Translations under genes and position numbers: made by a program
From: Paraburkholderia sejongensis
GTDB lineage: Bacteria; Pseudomonadota; Gammaproteobacteria; Burkholderiales; Burkholderiaceae
Direction: 5' to 3'
Length of the DNA: 64,000 nucleotides
Assembly (NCBI RefSeq): GCF_020880815.1
Contig: NZ_JAJITD010000003.1
Coordinates: 434,001 to 498,000 of the forward strand
Shown: one piece after another, positions 17,207-26,556 of the stretch
Numbering within the stretch: the stretch's first letter is position 1
Layout of the letters: each line of letters opens with the position of its first letter
Notes under the pieces: generated by a model
The model's input: only the letters and a program-made list of their open reading frames with translations
Told to the model about the DNA's origin: nothing
The model's database searches: none

Positions 17207-17407
17207 CCGTCGCTCGCCGTACGCCGAAACTCTCTTCGCGCAATAGCAAAGCCTACAAAAACCCGCGCAGTTGCATCAACGCAGAAAGCCGACGCCTCTC
17301 ACGAGGAAAGCGCCGGCACTGTGTTGCGACAACGCAATGGCGGGTCGTGCGAGGCAGCCATTGGGTTTTCATGATCCTCGCAGCTATGACTATTACGGAT
17401 GGACAGG

Positions 17408-18151
17408 ATGACGAAGCGAATTGCCGTTGTGACGGGTGGTATGGGCGGCCTCGGACAGGCAATCAGTATCAAACTGCACGATGCGGGTCATGCGGTGGTC
17501 GTCACACACTCGCCGAACAATCGCCACGCGGCTGAGTGGCTGGCGCAAATGGAACAGCAGGGCCACAATTTTCTCGCGTATGAAGTCGACGTGGCCGATT
17601 ACGATTCCTGCCAGCACGTTGCGGCCAGAATCAGCGCCGACGTGGGCCCGGTCGACATTCTGGTGAACAACGCCGGCATCACCCAGGACATGACGCTGCG
17701 CAAGATGGACAAGGTCAACTGGGACGCGGTGATCCGCACCAATCTCGACTCCGTGTTCAACATGACCAAGCCGCTGTGCGAAGAGATGGTCGCGCGCGGC
17801 TGGGGGCGCATCGTCAATATTTCGTCAGTCAACGGTTCGAAAGGCTCGGTCGGGCAGACCAACTACGCGGCGGCCAAGGCCGGGATGCACGGTTTTACCA
17901 AATCGCTGGCGCTCGAAGTGGCGCGCAAAGGCGTGACCGTGAACACGATTTCGCCGGGCTACCTCGCGACCAGAATGGTCACCGCGGTTCCGCAGCAGAT
18001 CCTCGAAACGAAAATCCTGCCGCAAATTCCGATGGGGCGCCTGGGCAAGCCTGAAGAAGTGGCCGCGCTGGTCGCTTTTCTGTGCTCGGACGACGCCGGC
18101 TTCGTGACCGGCGCGAACATCGCGATCAACGGCGGCCAGCACATGCATTGA
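17408..18151 (+). CDS. phbB: Acetoacetyl-CoA reductase (SDR family)
   Basis: 247 residues, matching the usual 246 for PhaB/PhbB, which makes (R)-3-hydroxybutyryl-CoA with NADPH for polyhydroxybutyrate. Visible are the cofactor motif TGGMGGLG (residues 9-16), NNAG, the catalytic Ser in ISSVNGSKG, the YAAAK Tyr-Lys pair and the typical FNMTKPLCEEM segment. MTKRIAVVTGG at 17408 is preferred over an ATG 9 bp upstream. No phaA or phaC lies next to it, so this is probably a second, stand-alone copy. Confidence 0.85.
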   Translation: MTKRIAVVTGGMGGLGQAISIKLHDAGHAVVVTHSPNNRHAAEWLAQMEQQGHNFLAYEVDVADYDSCQHVAARISADVGPVDILVNNAGITQDMTLRKMDKVNWDAVIRTNLDSVFNMTKPLCEEMVARGWGRIVNISSVNGSKGSVGQTNYAAAKAGMHGFTKSLALEVARKGVTVNTISPGYLATRMVTAVPQQILETKILPQIPMGRLGKPEEVAALVAFLCSDDAGFVTGANIAINGGQHMH

Positions 18152-18300
18152 ACCTGACGCTTCACACGTTGTGCGTCACGCGTCGCGTTCGGCCGGTCGC
18201 GGCACGCCGCCTGCTAACGCACGGTTGCACGACTTGAAGTGGCCGGCGCGTCGCGGCAGCAGATGTCCGCGCGCGCCGGCCCGCGACCGGGGGATATCGA

Positions 18301-18894
18301 ATGAAAACGCTGGACATCAAGCAACTACGACCGACTCAATGCACGCACGGCCTGAGGGAAGTGCGCGGCAAGACCGAACAGTACCGCGCGCTGTCGGGCC
18401 ACGATCTCGACATGGCGATCGCTGAAAAGCCGGTGCCGATCGTGTACGGCCCCGGCGAAATTGCGCATCTGATCGACCACCACCACGTCGCCAACGCACT
18501 ATGGCAAGCCGGCATCAAAACCGTGCCCGTCGTTCTCGTGCAAGATCTGTCGACGCTGACGAGCGCGGATTTCTGGCTCACCCTCGAAAACAATCGCTGG
18601 ACCTATCCGTACGATGCCCACGGCCAGCGCGTGCCCTACTCCGAGATGTTCCGCCACGTGTGGGACCTGATCGACGACGAATTCCGCAGCCTGTCGGCGG
18701 CCGTGCGCGACGCGGGCGGTTACGAGAAGACGCAGGTTCCATTGGCGGAATTCCGTTGGGCGGATCTGTTCCGTCGACAGTTCGACCCGCCTGCCAGCGA
18801 TGCCGAGTTCGACGCGCTCGTTAGCCGGGCCGTCGCGCTGGCGAAATCGCCGGTCGCGCTCGGCCTGCCCGGCTATCTCGGCGAGGGCCGCTAA
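18301..18894 (+). CDS. ParB-like nuclease domain protein (ParBc_2 type)
   Basis: 197 residues that match, nearly end to end, the pattern of the putative ParB-like family: LDIKQLRPTQ, then PVPIVYGPGEIAHLIDHHHV, then DEFRSLSAAVRDAGGY and FRWADLFRRQF. There is no HTH or dimerisation domain as in true ParB, so it is not a partitioning protein in the normal sense. It lies 149 bp after phbB on the same strand. Function unknown. Confidence 0.75.
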   Translation: MKTLDIKQLRPTQCTHGLREVRGKTEQYRALSGHDLDMAIAEKPVPIVYGPGEIAHLIDHHHVANALWQAGIKTVPVVLVQDLSTLTSADFWLTLENNRWTYPYDAHGQRVPYSEMFRHVWDLIDDEFRSLSAAVRDAGGYEKTQVPLAEFRWADLFRRQFDPPASDAEFDALVSRAVALAKSPVALGLPGYLGEGR

Positions 18895-18980
18895 TCGGCT
18901 CGCACCCGCGCGGCGCAATCGCTTGCGCGTGCATTAAAATGAGCGCCCAATCGACAGTCGTCGGCGCAAGGTGCCTACCC

Positions 18981-21950
18981 ATGCAGGTTAATGATCAGAG
19001 CGTCGCCGGCGCGAGCTCGCCCGGCAACGGCCAGTTCGAGCTCATGATCGAGCGCGTGAGGGATTACGCGATCTATCTGCTGACGCCGGCGGGCCTCGTA
19101 AAAAGCTGGAACGAAGGCGCCGAACGCATCAAGGGCTACTCGGCCGCCGAAATCATCGGCCAGCACTTCTCGCTGTTCTACACCGCCGAGGATCGCGCAA
19201 CCGACCTGCCAGGCCGCGCGCTGGAGGTGTCCGCGCGTGAAGGCAAATTCGAGTCGGAAGGCTGGCGGGTACGTAAAGACGGCTCGCGGTTTCGCGCCCA
19301 TGTCGTGCTCGACGCGCTGTTCGACGATGCCGGACACCACATCGGCTACGCGAAGATCACACGCGACATCACCGCCGAATACGAAGCGCGCCGCCACGCC
19401 GAACAGCAGAATCGACTCGCGCTCGACGCGCGCACCCGCGAGTATCAGGAACTGCTGCGCCTGTTCGAACAGGCACCGGGATTCGTCTGTTTCTTTCGCG
19501 GTCCCGAGCATGTCTATCAGTTGCAGAACAGCGCCCATCACCGCCTCGCGGGCTTTCGCGACATCCTCGGCAAGCCGGTCAGGCAAGCGTTGCCCGAACT
19601 CGTCGGCCAGGGCTTTTTCGAGTTGCTCGACGAGGTGTACCGCAGCGGCAAGGCCTTTGTCGGCCGCGCGCTGCCGTTGCGTGTCGATCCGCTCGCGGGC
19701 GAACAAAGCGCATCGGGCGAAGTGCGTTTTATCGACTTCGTATATCAACCGATCGTCGACGACAACGACGCGGTGGTCGGCATTTTCTCGCAGGGTAACG
19801 ACGTCACCGACCAGGTGCTCGCGCAGCGGGCGCTCGAACGCAAGCAGGAAGAGCTCGAACGGCTCGTGCTCGAACGCACCGCGGCACTGGAAGAGACCAG
19901 CCAGACGCTGCAACTGGTCAGAGAACTCCATCTCGACAAGGCGCATTTGCTGCAACTGTTCGAACAGGCCCCCGGCTTTATTTGCGTGCTGAAATCCGGC
20001 CAGCACGTCTTCGAGCTGGCCAATTCGGCGTACCGGAGCCTCGTCGGCGAACGCGAATTGATCGGCCGGCGGGTTCAGGACGCATTGCCGGAAGTGGCGG
20101 AACAGGGCTTTATCGAACTGCTCGATCGCGTGTTTCGCACCGGCCAACCGTTCGTCGGCACCTCGGTACCGGTGAAGATTCAACCGCGCGACAGCGCAAA
20201 ACTGGAAACGCGCTTCCTCGATTTCGTCTATCAGCCGATCAGCGGTCCCGATCGCGAGGTGATCGGCATCTTCGTGCAGGGGCACGACGTCACCGCGCAA
20301 AAGCTCGCGCAAGACGAACTTCAGCGCTACCAGACGAGCCTCGAAGCACTGGTGCAGGAACGCACGCGCGAACTCGAACATACGCAAACCGCGCTGCAAC
20401 GGTCGCAGAAGCTGGAGGCGATCGGCAAGCTGACCGGCGGCATTGCGCACGACTTCAACAACATCCTGCAGGTGATCGGCGGCAATCTTCAGCTGCTGCA
20501 ATCGCAGCTGAGCGACGACGGCCCGGCGCTGAACCGTGTGCTTACGGCCACCAGCGCGGTGGAGCGCGGCGCGAAACTGTCGTCGCAACTGCTCGCGTTC
20601 GCGCGGCGCCAGCCGTTGCAGCCGGTCGCCACCAATCTCGCGCCGGTGATCACCGGCATGGACGACATGCTGCGCCGCGCGCTGGGCGAATCCGTGGTGA
20701 TCGAAACGGTGCTGGCCGGCGGGCTGTGGAACGTGCTGGTCGATCCGAACCAGCTCGAAAACGTCGTGCTGAATCTCGCGATCAACGCGCGCGATGCGAT
20801 GCCGGACGGCGGCAAGCTGTCCATCGAACTCGGCAACTCGATGCTTGACGACGATTACGTCGCCTCCGACGACGATCTGCTGCCCGGTCAATACGTGCTG
20901 CTGGCGATTTCCGACACCGGTGTGGGCATGACGCGCGAAGTGATCGAGCGGGCCTGCGATCCGTTCTTCACGACCAAGCCCGAGGGTATGGGCACCGGGC
21001 TCGGGCTGTCGATGGCGTACGGCTTCGTCAAGCAAAGCGGCGGGCACTTCAAGATCTATAGCGAACCCGGGCACGGCTCGACGATCAAGATCTATCTGCC
21101 GCGCTCGCATGAAGCGGTGGTGCAAACCGCGCCGCCGGTCACCGCCGCGGTGGTCGGCGGCTGCGAAACGATCCTCGTCGTCGAAGACGATCTCGCGGTC
21201 CAGGCGACGGTCGTCGAAATGCTGCGCGAACTCGGCTATCACGTGCTGAAAGCCGACAACGCCGAAAGCGCGTTGGGGATCCTCAGAAGCGGCCTGTCGA
21301 TCGACCTTCTTTTCACGGACGTGGTAATGCCCGGCGCGATGCGCAGTCCCGATCTGGCCCGACGCGCGAAGGCGCTGCTGCCGGACATCGAGGTGCTGTT
21401 CACGTCGGGCTACACGCAGAACGCGATCGTGCACGGCGGTCGTCTGGACGCGGGCGTGCATCTGCTGACCAAGCCGTACCGGCGCGAGCAGTTGGCGCGC
21501 AAGATCAGGCATCTGCTGTCGAATGCGAAACCGCTGGGGCCCGCCCCCGTCGCGCCGCCGGCCGCCGAAACCGCAGCGGCGCCGGCACCGCGCCGCGCGC
21601 TGCGGGTACTCGTCGTGGAAGATCAGCCGGACCTGCGCGAGATGGCCGTCGAGCTGATCAGAATGATGGGCCATCAGGCGCAAGCGGGCGCGAGCGGCGA
21701 AGAAGCGATCGAGTTGTTCGCACGGAGCGGCTTCGACGTGCTGTTGACCGACGTCGGTCTGCCGGGCATCGACGGCGTCGAGCTGTCGCGCCGGCTCGTC
21801 ACCGTGCAACCCGCGCTGCGCGTCATTTACGCGTCTGGGTACGGGCACGCGATCGGCGCTGGCGCGGATCGCCTCGGCAGGGTTTTACCCAAGCCGTACA
21901 CGTTCGCGGGTTTGGAAGCGCTGCTCGCCGACTTCAGCGACGAGGTTTAG
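18981..21950 (+). CDS. Hybrid sensor histidine kinase: three PAS, HisKA, HATPase, two receiver domains
   Basis: 989 residues from ATG 18981, which has AAGGTG upstream; ATG 18939 is an alternative. Order: PAS1 (about 20-140), two closely similar PAS domains in tandem (both starting with FEQAPGF and containing DFVYQPI), coiled coils, HisKA with phospho-acceptor H490 (GIAHDFNNIL), HATPase with DTGVGM and GTGLGLSM, REC1 (D780 in FTDVVMPG) and REC2 (D924 in LTDVGLPG). No membrane segments, so a cytoplasmic sensor. No output DNA-binding domain or obvious partner lies adjacent. The signal is unknown. Confidence 0.87.
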   Translation: MQVNDQSVAGASSPGNGQFELMIERVRDYAIYLLTPAGLVKSWNEGAERIKGYSAAEIIGQHFSLFYTAEDRATDLPGRALEVSAREGKFESEGWRVRKDGSRFRAHVVLDALFDDAGHHIGYAKITRDITAEYEARRHAEQQNRLALDARTREYQELLRLFEQAPGFVCFFRGPEHVYQLQNSAHHRLAGFRDILGKPVRQALPELVGQGFFELLDEVYRSGKAFVGRALPLRVDPLAGEQSASGEVRFIDFVYQPIVDDNDAVVGIFSQGNDVTDQVLAQRALERKQEELERLVLERTAALEETSQTLQLVRELHLDKAHLLQLFEQAPGFICVLKSGQHVFELANSAYRSLVGERELIGRRVQDALPEVAEQGFIELLDRVFRTGQPFVGTSVPVKIQPRDSAKLETRFLDFVYQPISGPDREVIGIFVQGHDVTAQKLAQDELQRYQTSLEALVQERTRELEHTQTALQRSQKLEAIGKLTGGIAHDFNNILQVIGGNLQLLQSQLSDDGPALNRVLTATSAVERGAKLSSQLLAFARRQPLQPVATNLAPVITGMDDMLRRALGESVVIETVLAGGLWNVLVDPNQLENVVLNLAINARDAMPDGGKLSIELGNSMLDDDYVASDDDLLPGQYVLLAISDTGVGMTREVIERACDPFFTTKPEGMGTGLGLSMAYGFVKQSGGHFKIYSEPGHGSTIKIYLPRSHEAVVQTAPPVTAAVVGGCETILVVEDDLAVQATVVEMLRELGYHVLKADNAESALGILRSGLSIDLLFTDVVMPGAMRSPDLARRAKALLPDIEVLFTSGYTQNAIVHGGRLDAGVHLLTKPYRREQLARKIRHLLSNAKPLGPAPVAPPAAETAAAPAPRRALRVLVVEDQPDLREMAVELIRMMGHQAQAGASGEEAIELFARSGFDVLLTDVGLPGIDGVELSRRLVTVQPALRVIYASGYGHAIGAGADRLGRVLPKPYTFAGLEALLADFSDEV

Positions 21951-22037
21951 GCCGCGATCCGCCGTCTTGTCGAGCACTTGCGCTGTCCGTCCGATTGGCC
22001 CGCGTTTCGTACATCTCTGCTCACGGCACCGTCTGCT

Positions 22038-22123
22038 TATACTGGTTGTGCCCCATTTGGGGTAGCAGTAAGGTTCCCATAGGCGTATTGCGACCGGGCC
22101 GCTCGTCGGCCGGTCGCCTTTTT
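22038..22123 (+). ncRNA. Candidate small RNA ending in a strong terminator
   Basis: A TATACT -10-like hexamer (22038-22043) is followed after about 8 bp by a CCCC-ATTT-GGGG hairpin (22051-22062), an unstructured linker and the terminator at 22090-22123. This would give a transcript of about 75 nt, free of coding sequence. The -35 region is poor, so the alternative is that these are only the 3' end of the histidine-kinase transcript. Confidence 0.35.
22090..22123 (+). terminator. Rho-independent terminator
   Basis: An 11-bp GC-rich stem with one bulged G (outer arms GCGACCG and CGGTCGC, inner arms closing on a CTCGT loop) is followed immediately by C and five Ts at 22119-22123. It follows the histidine-kinase gene by 140 bp. 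Confidence 0.8.
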
Positions 22124-22231
22124 CGTTGGGAACTCGCCACTTTCGTTCGGTGCATAGCGGAACCTGACCTGCTATTCGCCTACGATGCAAATGAACGCGT
22201 CGTGCATCTCGAAGTACTGGCAGGTGAAGCA

Positions 22232-22462
22232 ATGAAAATGTCCCACAAGCTCAGATCATCTCCGGCGGGCCCCGCGTGGGGTTTGCTGCTCGGTCTGGTT
22301 TTGACCGTGGCCGGCGTGGGGCTGTGGTTTCATGCGCATGCAGCACTCGACCCCGCGGAAGATGTGCTCGCGGTCGCCGCGTTGCTCGCCGGCGTGTTCG
22401 TGCTGGTCTATTCGGCGCGCGAGCTTCACCGCAGTTCGCGTGCGGCGCGGATGCATCGCTGA
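22232..22462 (+). CDS. Small two-helix membrane protein
   Basis: 76 residues from MKMSHKLRSSP, with CAGGTGAAGC upstream as a ribosome site. Two hydrophobic stretches (about 15-35 and 42-62) with a short connecting loop, and an Arg-rich C-terminus (ELHRSSRAARMHR). No family recognised. A long frame extends upstream through the terminator, so that extension is rejected. Confidence 0.5.
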   Translation: MKMSHKLRSSPAGPAWGLLLGLVLTVAGVGLWFHAHAALDPAEDVLAVAALLAGVFVLVYSARELHRSSRAARMHR

Positions 22463-22523
22463 CGGCCGGTGAAACCGGCGCGGTCCGAGCGCCCCGCCGC
22501 CGTCCGTTCAAGCCCCCGGCCGT

Positions 22524-24092
22524 TCAGGCCGGCGCCTTCGCGACGGTAAACAACCGCACCGTCTCGTCGAGCACATGCGCGGAGTCGATCAGCCGCTGCG
22601 CGGTCGCCGCCGCCTGCTCGACCAGCGCGGCGTTCTGCTGGGTCGCGCTGTCCAGATGCGTAATCGCCTGGTTCACTTGAGTGATGCCTTTAGCCTGTTC
22701 GTCGCTGGCGTTGGACACGTCGTCGATGATCTTCAGCACGCGTCGAACGGTGTCGTCGATCACTTTCATTTGCGACGTGGTCCGCTCGATCAGCCCGGTG
22801 CCCTGCGACACCTCCGCGACCGTCAGATCGACCACCGATTTGATCTGCCGCGCCGACTCCGCGCAACGCTGCGCGAGCATCCGCACCTCGGTGGCGACCA
22901 CCGCGAACGAGCGGCCGGCGTCGCCGGCGCGGGCCGCTTCCACCGCCGCGTTCAACGCGATGATGTTGGTTTGAAACGCGATTCCATCGATCACGCCGGT
23001 GATATCGGCGATCCGCTGCGACGCCGACGTGATGCCGGACATCGTTCTCTCGACGTGACCGACGATCTCGCCGCCCAGCGCCGCGGCGTCCTGCGCCTCT
23101 TTTGCAAGCGCTAGCGCGGACGCGGCGGCATCCGCGTTGGCTTTGACGGTCGTCGTAAATTGCTCCATCGTCGCCGCCGTTTCTTCGAGCGAGGCCGCCT
23201 GCATTTCGGTGCGGCGCGCGAGGTCGGCATTGCCGCTCGACATTTCGCCGGCGGCATCGATCACCCCGCCGATCTGGCCGCGCACGTCCAGCACGATCGC
23301 GCCCAGGTTCGCCTTCAACTGATTCAACGCGCTCGATACGTCGGCGAAGTCGCCGTGGCGCGCGCCGCTCATTTCGACCGTCAGATCGCCGGCCGCCATC
23401 CGGGTCGCGAAACTGGACAGCCCCGCGAGCGGCACGCCCACCTGCCGGCTCAGCGTGAACCACGCGAGCCCGGCCGCCAGCGCGGCAATGGCCGCCGCGC
23501 TCCAGTAGGGCAGCGGCGGCGGCCCGCCCGCCTGCACGGCGCCGACCACCAGCAATGCGAGCGGCGCGACCGCATAGCCGCTCGCGAGCCGCGCGCCGAC
23601 CGACCAACGCGTGAACGCCTGCAATTTGCCGGCGAAACCGGTCCGCACCAGTTGGCCGCGGCGCAACCGGTGCGAGCGCAGCGTGCCTTCGCGCATCCGC
23701 GCGTAGGTCGACTCGGCGACGGTTACTTCGTCGCGCGAGGGCTTGGTGCGCACGCTCAGATAGCCGACGGTGCGGCCGTTTTCGACGACCGGCGTGACGT
23801 TCGCGCAGACCCAATAATGATCGCCGTTCTTGCGGCGGTTTTTCACCAGCGCGGTCCACGGGTAGCCTGCGCCGATGGTCTCCCACATGTCCGCGTAGGC
23901 CTCGCGCGGCATGTCCGGATGACGGACGATGTTGTGCGGCGCGCCGAGCAGTTCCTCGCGCGTGAAGCCCGAGATCGCAATGAAAGCGGGATTGCAGTAC
24001 TGGATTTTGCCCTTCACGTCGGTCGCGGAGACGAGCATGTCCGACGCGGAATAATCGAATTCGCGTTGAGTTACCGGCTGGTTATTGCGCAT
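22524..24092 (-). CDS. Aer-like methyl-accepting chemotaxis protein with PAS domain
   Basis: 522 residues from ATG 24092 (MRNNQPVTQREFDYSAS, the typical Aer start). An Aer-type PAS domain (about 15-120; GFTREELLG, NGDHYWV) is followed by a hydrophobic hairpin near residues 165-210, a HAMP-like linker and the MCP signalling domain with its conserved hairpin tip (GRSFAVVATEVRMLAQR). No C-terminal methyltransferase-docking pentapeptide is seen. Relatives sense redox or oxygen through FAD. No che genes are nearby. Confidence 0.88.
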   Translation of the reverse strand: MRNNQPVTQREFDYSASDMLVSATDVKGKIQYCNPAFIAISGFTREELLGAPHNIVRHPDMPREAYADMWETIGAGYPWTALVKNRRKNGDHYWVCANVTPVVENGRTVGYLSVRTKPSRDEVTVAESTYARMREGTLRSHRLRRGQLVRTGFAGKLQAFTRWSVGARLASGYAVAPLALLVVGAVQAGGPPPLPYWSAAAIAALAAGLAWFTLSRQVGVPLAGLSSFATRMAAGDLTVEMSGARHGDFADVSSALNQLKANLGAIVLDVRGQIGGVIDAAGEMSSGNADLARRTEMQAASLEETAATMEQFTTTVKANADAAASALALAKEAQDAAALGGEIVGHVERTMSGITSASQRIADITGVIDGIAFQTNIIALNAAVEAARAGDAGRSFAVVATEVRMLAQRCAESARQIKSVVDLTVAEVSQGTGLIERTTSQMKVIDDTVRRVLKIIDDVSNASDEQAKGITQVNQAITHLDSATQQNAALVEQAAATAQRLIDSAHVLDETVRLFTVAKAPA

Positions 24093-24344
24093 GAAAATGT
24101 TTTCCGAAGCACCGCGCTTTGTTTGAAAGCGACGGAATGTCATTCAATGACTGCTTAACGGCAATACCCCTAAAAACTTTACGGTTATCTGAGTAGCGTG
24201 GTCGGGTATTTGAAAGCTCGCGGAAAATTGACCCTTAATTCGGATCGCGCTACGCTGTCGCGCTGATGCGTTGCCCATGCGGCGACTTTTCGCTGAGACC
24301 ATCTTCGTTGCGCGACCCGGACGCACCCGGGCCGGACCATCGCC

Positions 24345-24947
24345 ATGAAAAAAGAACTCTCCGAAGATCTGGTTGTGGCCTCTTTCGATTATTCGCCGGA
24401 CGCCATTTTTCTCGTCAATCAGCAGGGCCGAATCCGCCAGGTGAGCCCGGCGTGCGAAGACATCTTCGGCTATGCGCCGGGCGATTTCGTCGATCAGTTC
24501 ATTATCGATTTCGTGGTGCCGGCCGATCAGGACGCGACGCTGCAAGAGGCGAAAGAGGTATTGGCCGGACGCAAACGCGTCGGTTTCGAGAACCGCTATC
24601 GTCATAAGGACGGCAGCGACGTCTACGTGTCGTGGTCGGCACGCTGGCTAGAACACGAGCAATTGCGCGTCGGGGTGGCGCGCGACGTGACCGAGTTTCA
24701 TCGCCGTAAAGCGATGCCGCCGACGCTGTTGGCCGTGCTGGCGCCGTACGAGCGCAAGGTTCTGGATCTGTTGCTGACCGAGGCGACCGAAAAACAGATC
24801 GCCGAGCAACTGGGTCTCGCCGTTTCGACGACGCATTCCTATATCACCGGGATTTTCCGCAAATATGGCGTGCGCGGCCGGGCCGGCTTGATGAGTTTGT
24901 GGCTCAAGCATCTGTCCGGCGATATCGCCCGGACCGGCGACAAATAG
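24345..24947 (+). CDS. PAS-LuxR transcriptional regulator
   Basis: 200 residues: an N-terminal PAS domain (about 10-125; FGYAPGDFVD, HKDGSDVYVSWSARW) and a C-terminal LuxR-type HTH (about 135-195; LAPYERKVLDLL, TEKQIAEQLGLAVSTTHSYI). No receiver domain, so it would sense a small ligand or redox state directly. It is divergent from the Aer-like receptor with about 250 bp between them. Targets unknown. Confidence 0.8.
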   Translation: MKKELSEDLVVASFDYSPDAIFLVNQQGRIRQVSPACEDIFGYAPGDFVDQFIIDFVVPADQDATLQEAKEVLAGRKRVGFENRYRHKDGSDVYVSWSARWLEHEQLRVGVARDVTEFHRRKAMPPTLLAVLAPYERKVLDLLLTEATEKQIAEQLGLAVSTTHSYITGIFRKYGVRGRAGLMSLWLKHLSGDIARTGDK

Positions 24948-25424
24948 ATAGCGTCTTTATCGCAACCGCGCATGACGCGGGTTTCGTTTGCAATGCCGCG
25001 CGGACCGACGTGTCGGCCCGCGCCCGTAAGCTGCGTCTCGTCGGTAATTTGAAGCAGGCCCCGCCGGTTCCTACGCTTTTAGTTTTGTGCTCTCAGGTGT
25101 CCAGCTTGTTATCGGAATGGTGGTGGTCTCCTGTGCGCGCTTTCACGTCGCCCGGTAAAACAGTCATAGCCATTTCCGGATCGAATACTACTCGAAACGC
25201 GATGCGCTCCGCACCCTTCTAATCAGAGGGGTGACGGGCGAAACGGCATCGACTCCGTATCCCGTTCACTGCGCGCCCCGCGCGTTCATCCGCCCGAAAT
25301 CCGCCCGAATACTTATCAGGCCGTGCGCGAAAACCATATTCCGATCGATTGGTTTGAGCGGGTCGGCGCGTTTTCTACACTCGTTAGCTCTCTATCCAGT
25401 TAGCTCTATACAGGAGTGTGAGCC
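24948..25424. other. Intergenic region upstream of the TauD-family gene
   Basis: About 480 bp with no convincing coding frame. Close to the downstream gene it holds a direct repeat GTTAGCTCT (25383-25391 and 25399-25407), 16 bp apart centre to centre, just before the ribosome site CAGGAG. The rest shows no clear structure. Confidence 0.4.
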
Positions 25425-26414
25425 GTGAGTCTTTCCGCCCAAACCGATCTGGACACGTCTTTTGAAAATCTTCGCATCCGGCGTGTCGCCGGATTGATCG
25501 GCGCAGAGGTTCAGGATTTCAAGCTCTCCGCGTTGCTCGACGATGCCGCGATCGACACGCTGCATCGCGCGCTGGTGAAGTACAAGGTGCTGTTTTTCCG
25601 CGCTCAGAGCCATCTGGACGACGCGTCGCATCAGGCGTTCGGCGCGCGTTTCGGCGACACCATCGCGCACCCGACCGTGCCGTCGCCGGAAGGCACGAAG
25701 CTGTTCGAGCTGGACGCATCGAAAGGCGGCGGACGCGCCGATTCGTGGCACACGGATATCACCTTCCTCGATGCATTCCCGAAGATTTCAATTCTGCGCG
25801 GCGTGAAGATTCCGGCCTATGGCGGCGATACCGTGTGGGCCAACACGGCCGTCGCGTATGAGCGCCTGCCCGACGAGCTGAAGCGGCTGGCCGACTCGCT
25901 GTGGGCCGTGCATACGAATGACTACGACTACGGCGCCGAGCGCGTCGCGGGCACCGATGCGCAGTTGGCAGAGGCGCGTATCGCGCATCACCAGAACGTG
26001 TTCGTCTCGACCGTGTACGAGGCCGAGCATCCGCTCGTGCATGTGCATCCGGTATCGGGAGAAAAGGCGCTGCTGCTCGGGCATTTCGTCAAACGGATCG
26101 TCGGTTTGTCGAGTGCTGAATCGGCGCGTATTTTCGACATTCTGCAGAACCGTGTGATTCGCCTGGAGAACACCGTGCGCTGGCAGTGGCGGCAAAACGA
26201 TGTGGTGATCTGGGATAACCGCGCGACCCAGCACTACGCGGTGAACGACTATGGCAACCAGGAGCGGCTGGTGCGGCGCGTGACGGTGGCCGGGGAACGC
26301 GCGGTTTCGGTGGATGGGCGGCGTAGCCGGACGTTGCGGCGGCCGCAGGCGGAGGTGGAAGCTCAGGCCGGCTCGCGGGTGGCGGGCCGGGAGACTGTCG
26401 CGTCTGTCGCGTGA
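25425..26414 (+). CDS. TauD/TfdA-family Fe(II)/2-oxoglutarate dioxygenase
   Basis: 329 residues from GTG 25425. The iron-binding HxD (WHTDITF, about residue 108) and the distal His (ATQHYAVNDYG) are present, with the Arg (ERLVRRVTVAGE) that binds 2-oxoglutarate shortly after. Members release sulfite from taurine or alkyl sulfates, or hydroxylate other small acids; the pattern seems closest to the AtsK/alkylsulfatase group. The last 45 residues are Arg/Ala-rich and exceed the normal domain end. The gene stands alone, so the substrate is open. Confidence 0.82.
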   Translation: MSLSAQTDLDTSFENLRIRRVAGLIGAEVQDFKLSALLDDAAIDTLHRALVKYKVLFFRAQSHLDDASHQAFGARFGDTIAHPTVPSPEGTKLFELDASKGGGRADSWHTDITFLDAFPKISILRGVKIPAYGGDTVWANTAVAYERLPDELKRLADSLWAVHTNDYDYGAERVAGTDAQLAEARIAHHQNVFVSTVYEAEHPLVHVHPVSGEKALLLGHFVKRIVGLSSAESARIFDILQNRVIRLENTVRWQWRQNDVVIWDNRATQHYAVNDYGNQERLVRRVTVAGERAVSVDGRRSRTLRRPQAEVEAQAGSRVAGRETVASVA

Positions 26415-26556
26415 CTGAATGCAATGAATCTAAAACCAGGAAGAGACGCTCCACAAGACACGCGGAAGTGATCGTGCCGTTGCGCCCGCCCGCATCGTCC
26501 CTGGAATCGCCGCGCCTCGCGCGCTGCGGCACCGCCCGGCGGTCACCCTGTTCACT

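Noticed and set aside
18975..21848. 957-codon open frame on the minus strand
   Set aside because: It is the antisense of the hybrid histidine kinase; its translation is His/Arg/Asp-rich with no domains, as expected from high-GC codon bias.
22036..22062. Riboswitch upstream of the 76-residue membrane protein
   Set aside because: The hairpins are followed by a full terminator more than 100 bp before the gene, and no known aptamer core is recognisable.
25351..25382. Sigma70 promoter TTGGTT/TACACT before the TauD-family gene
   Set aside because: The spacing is about 21 bp, too long for a normal promoter.
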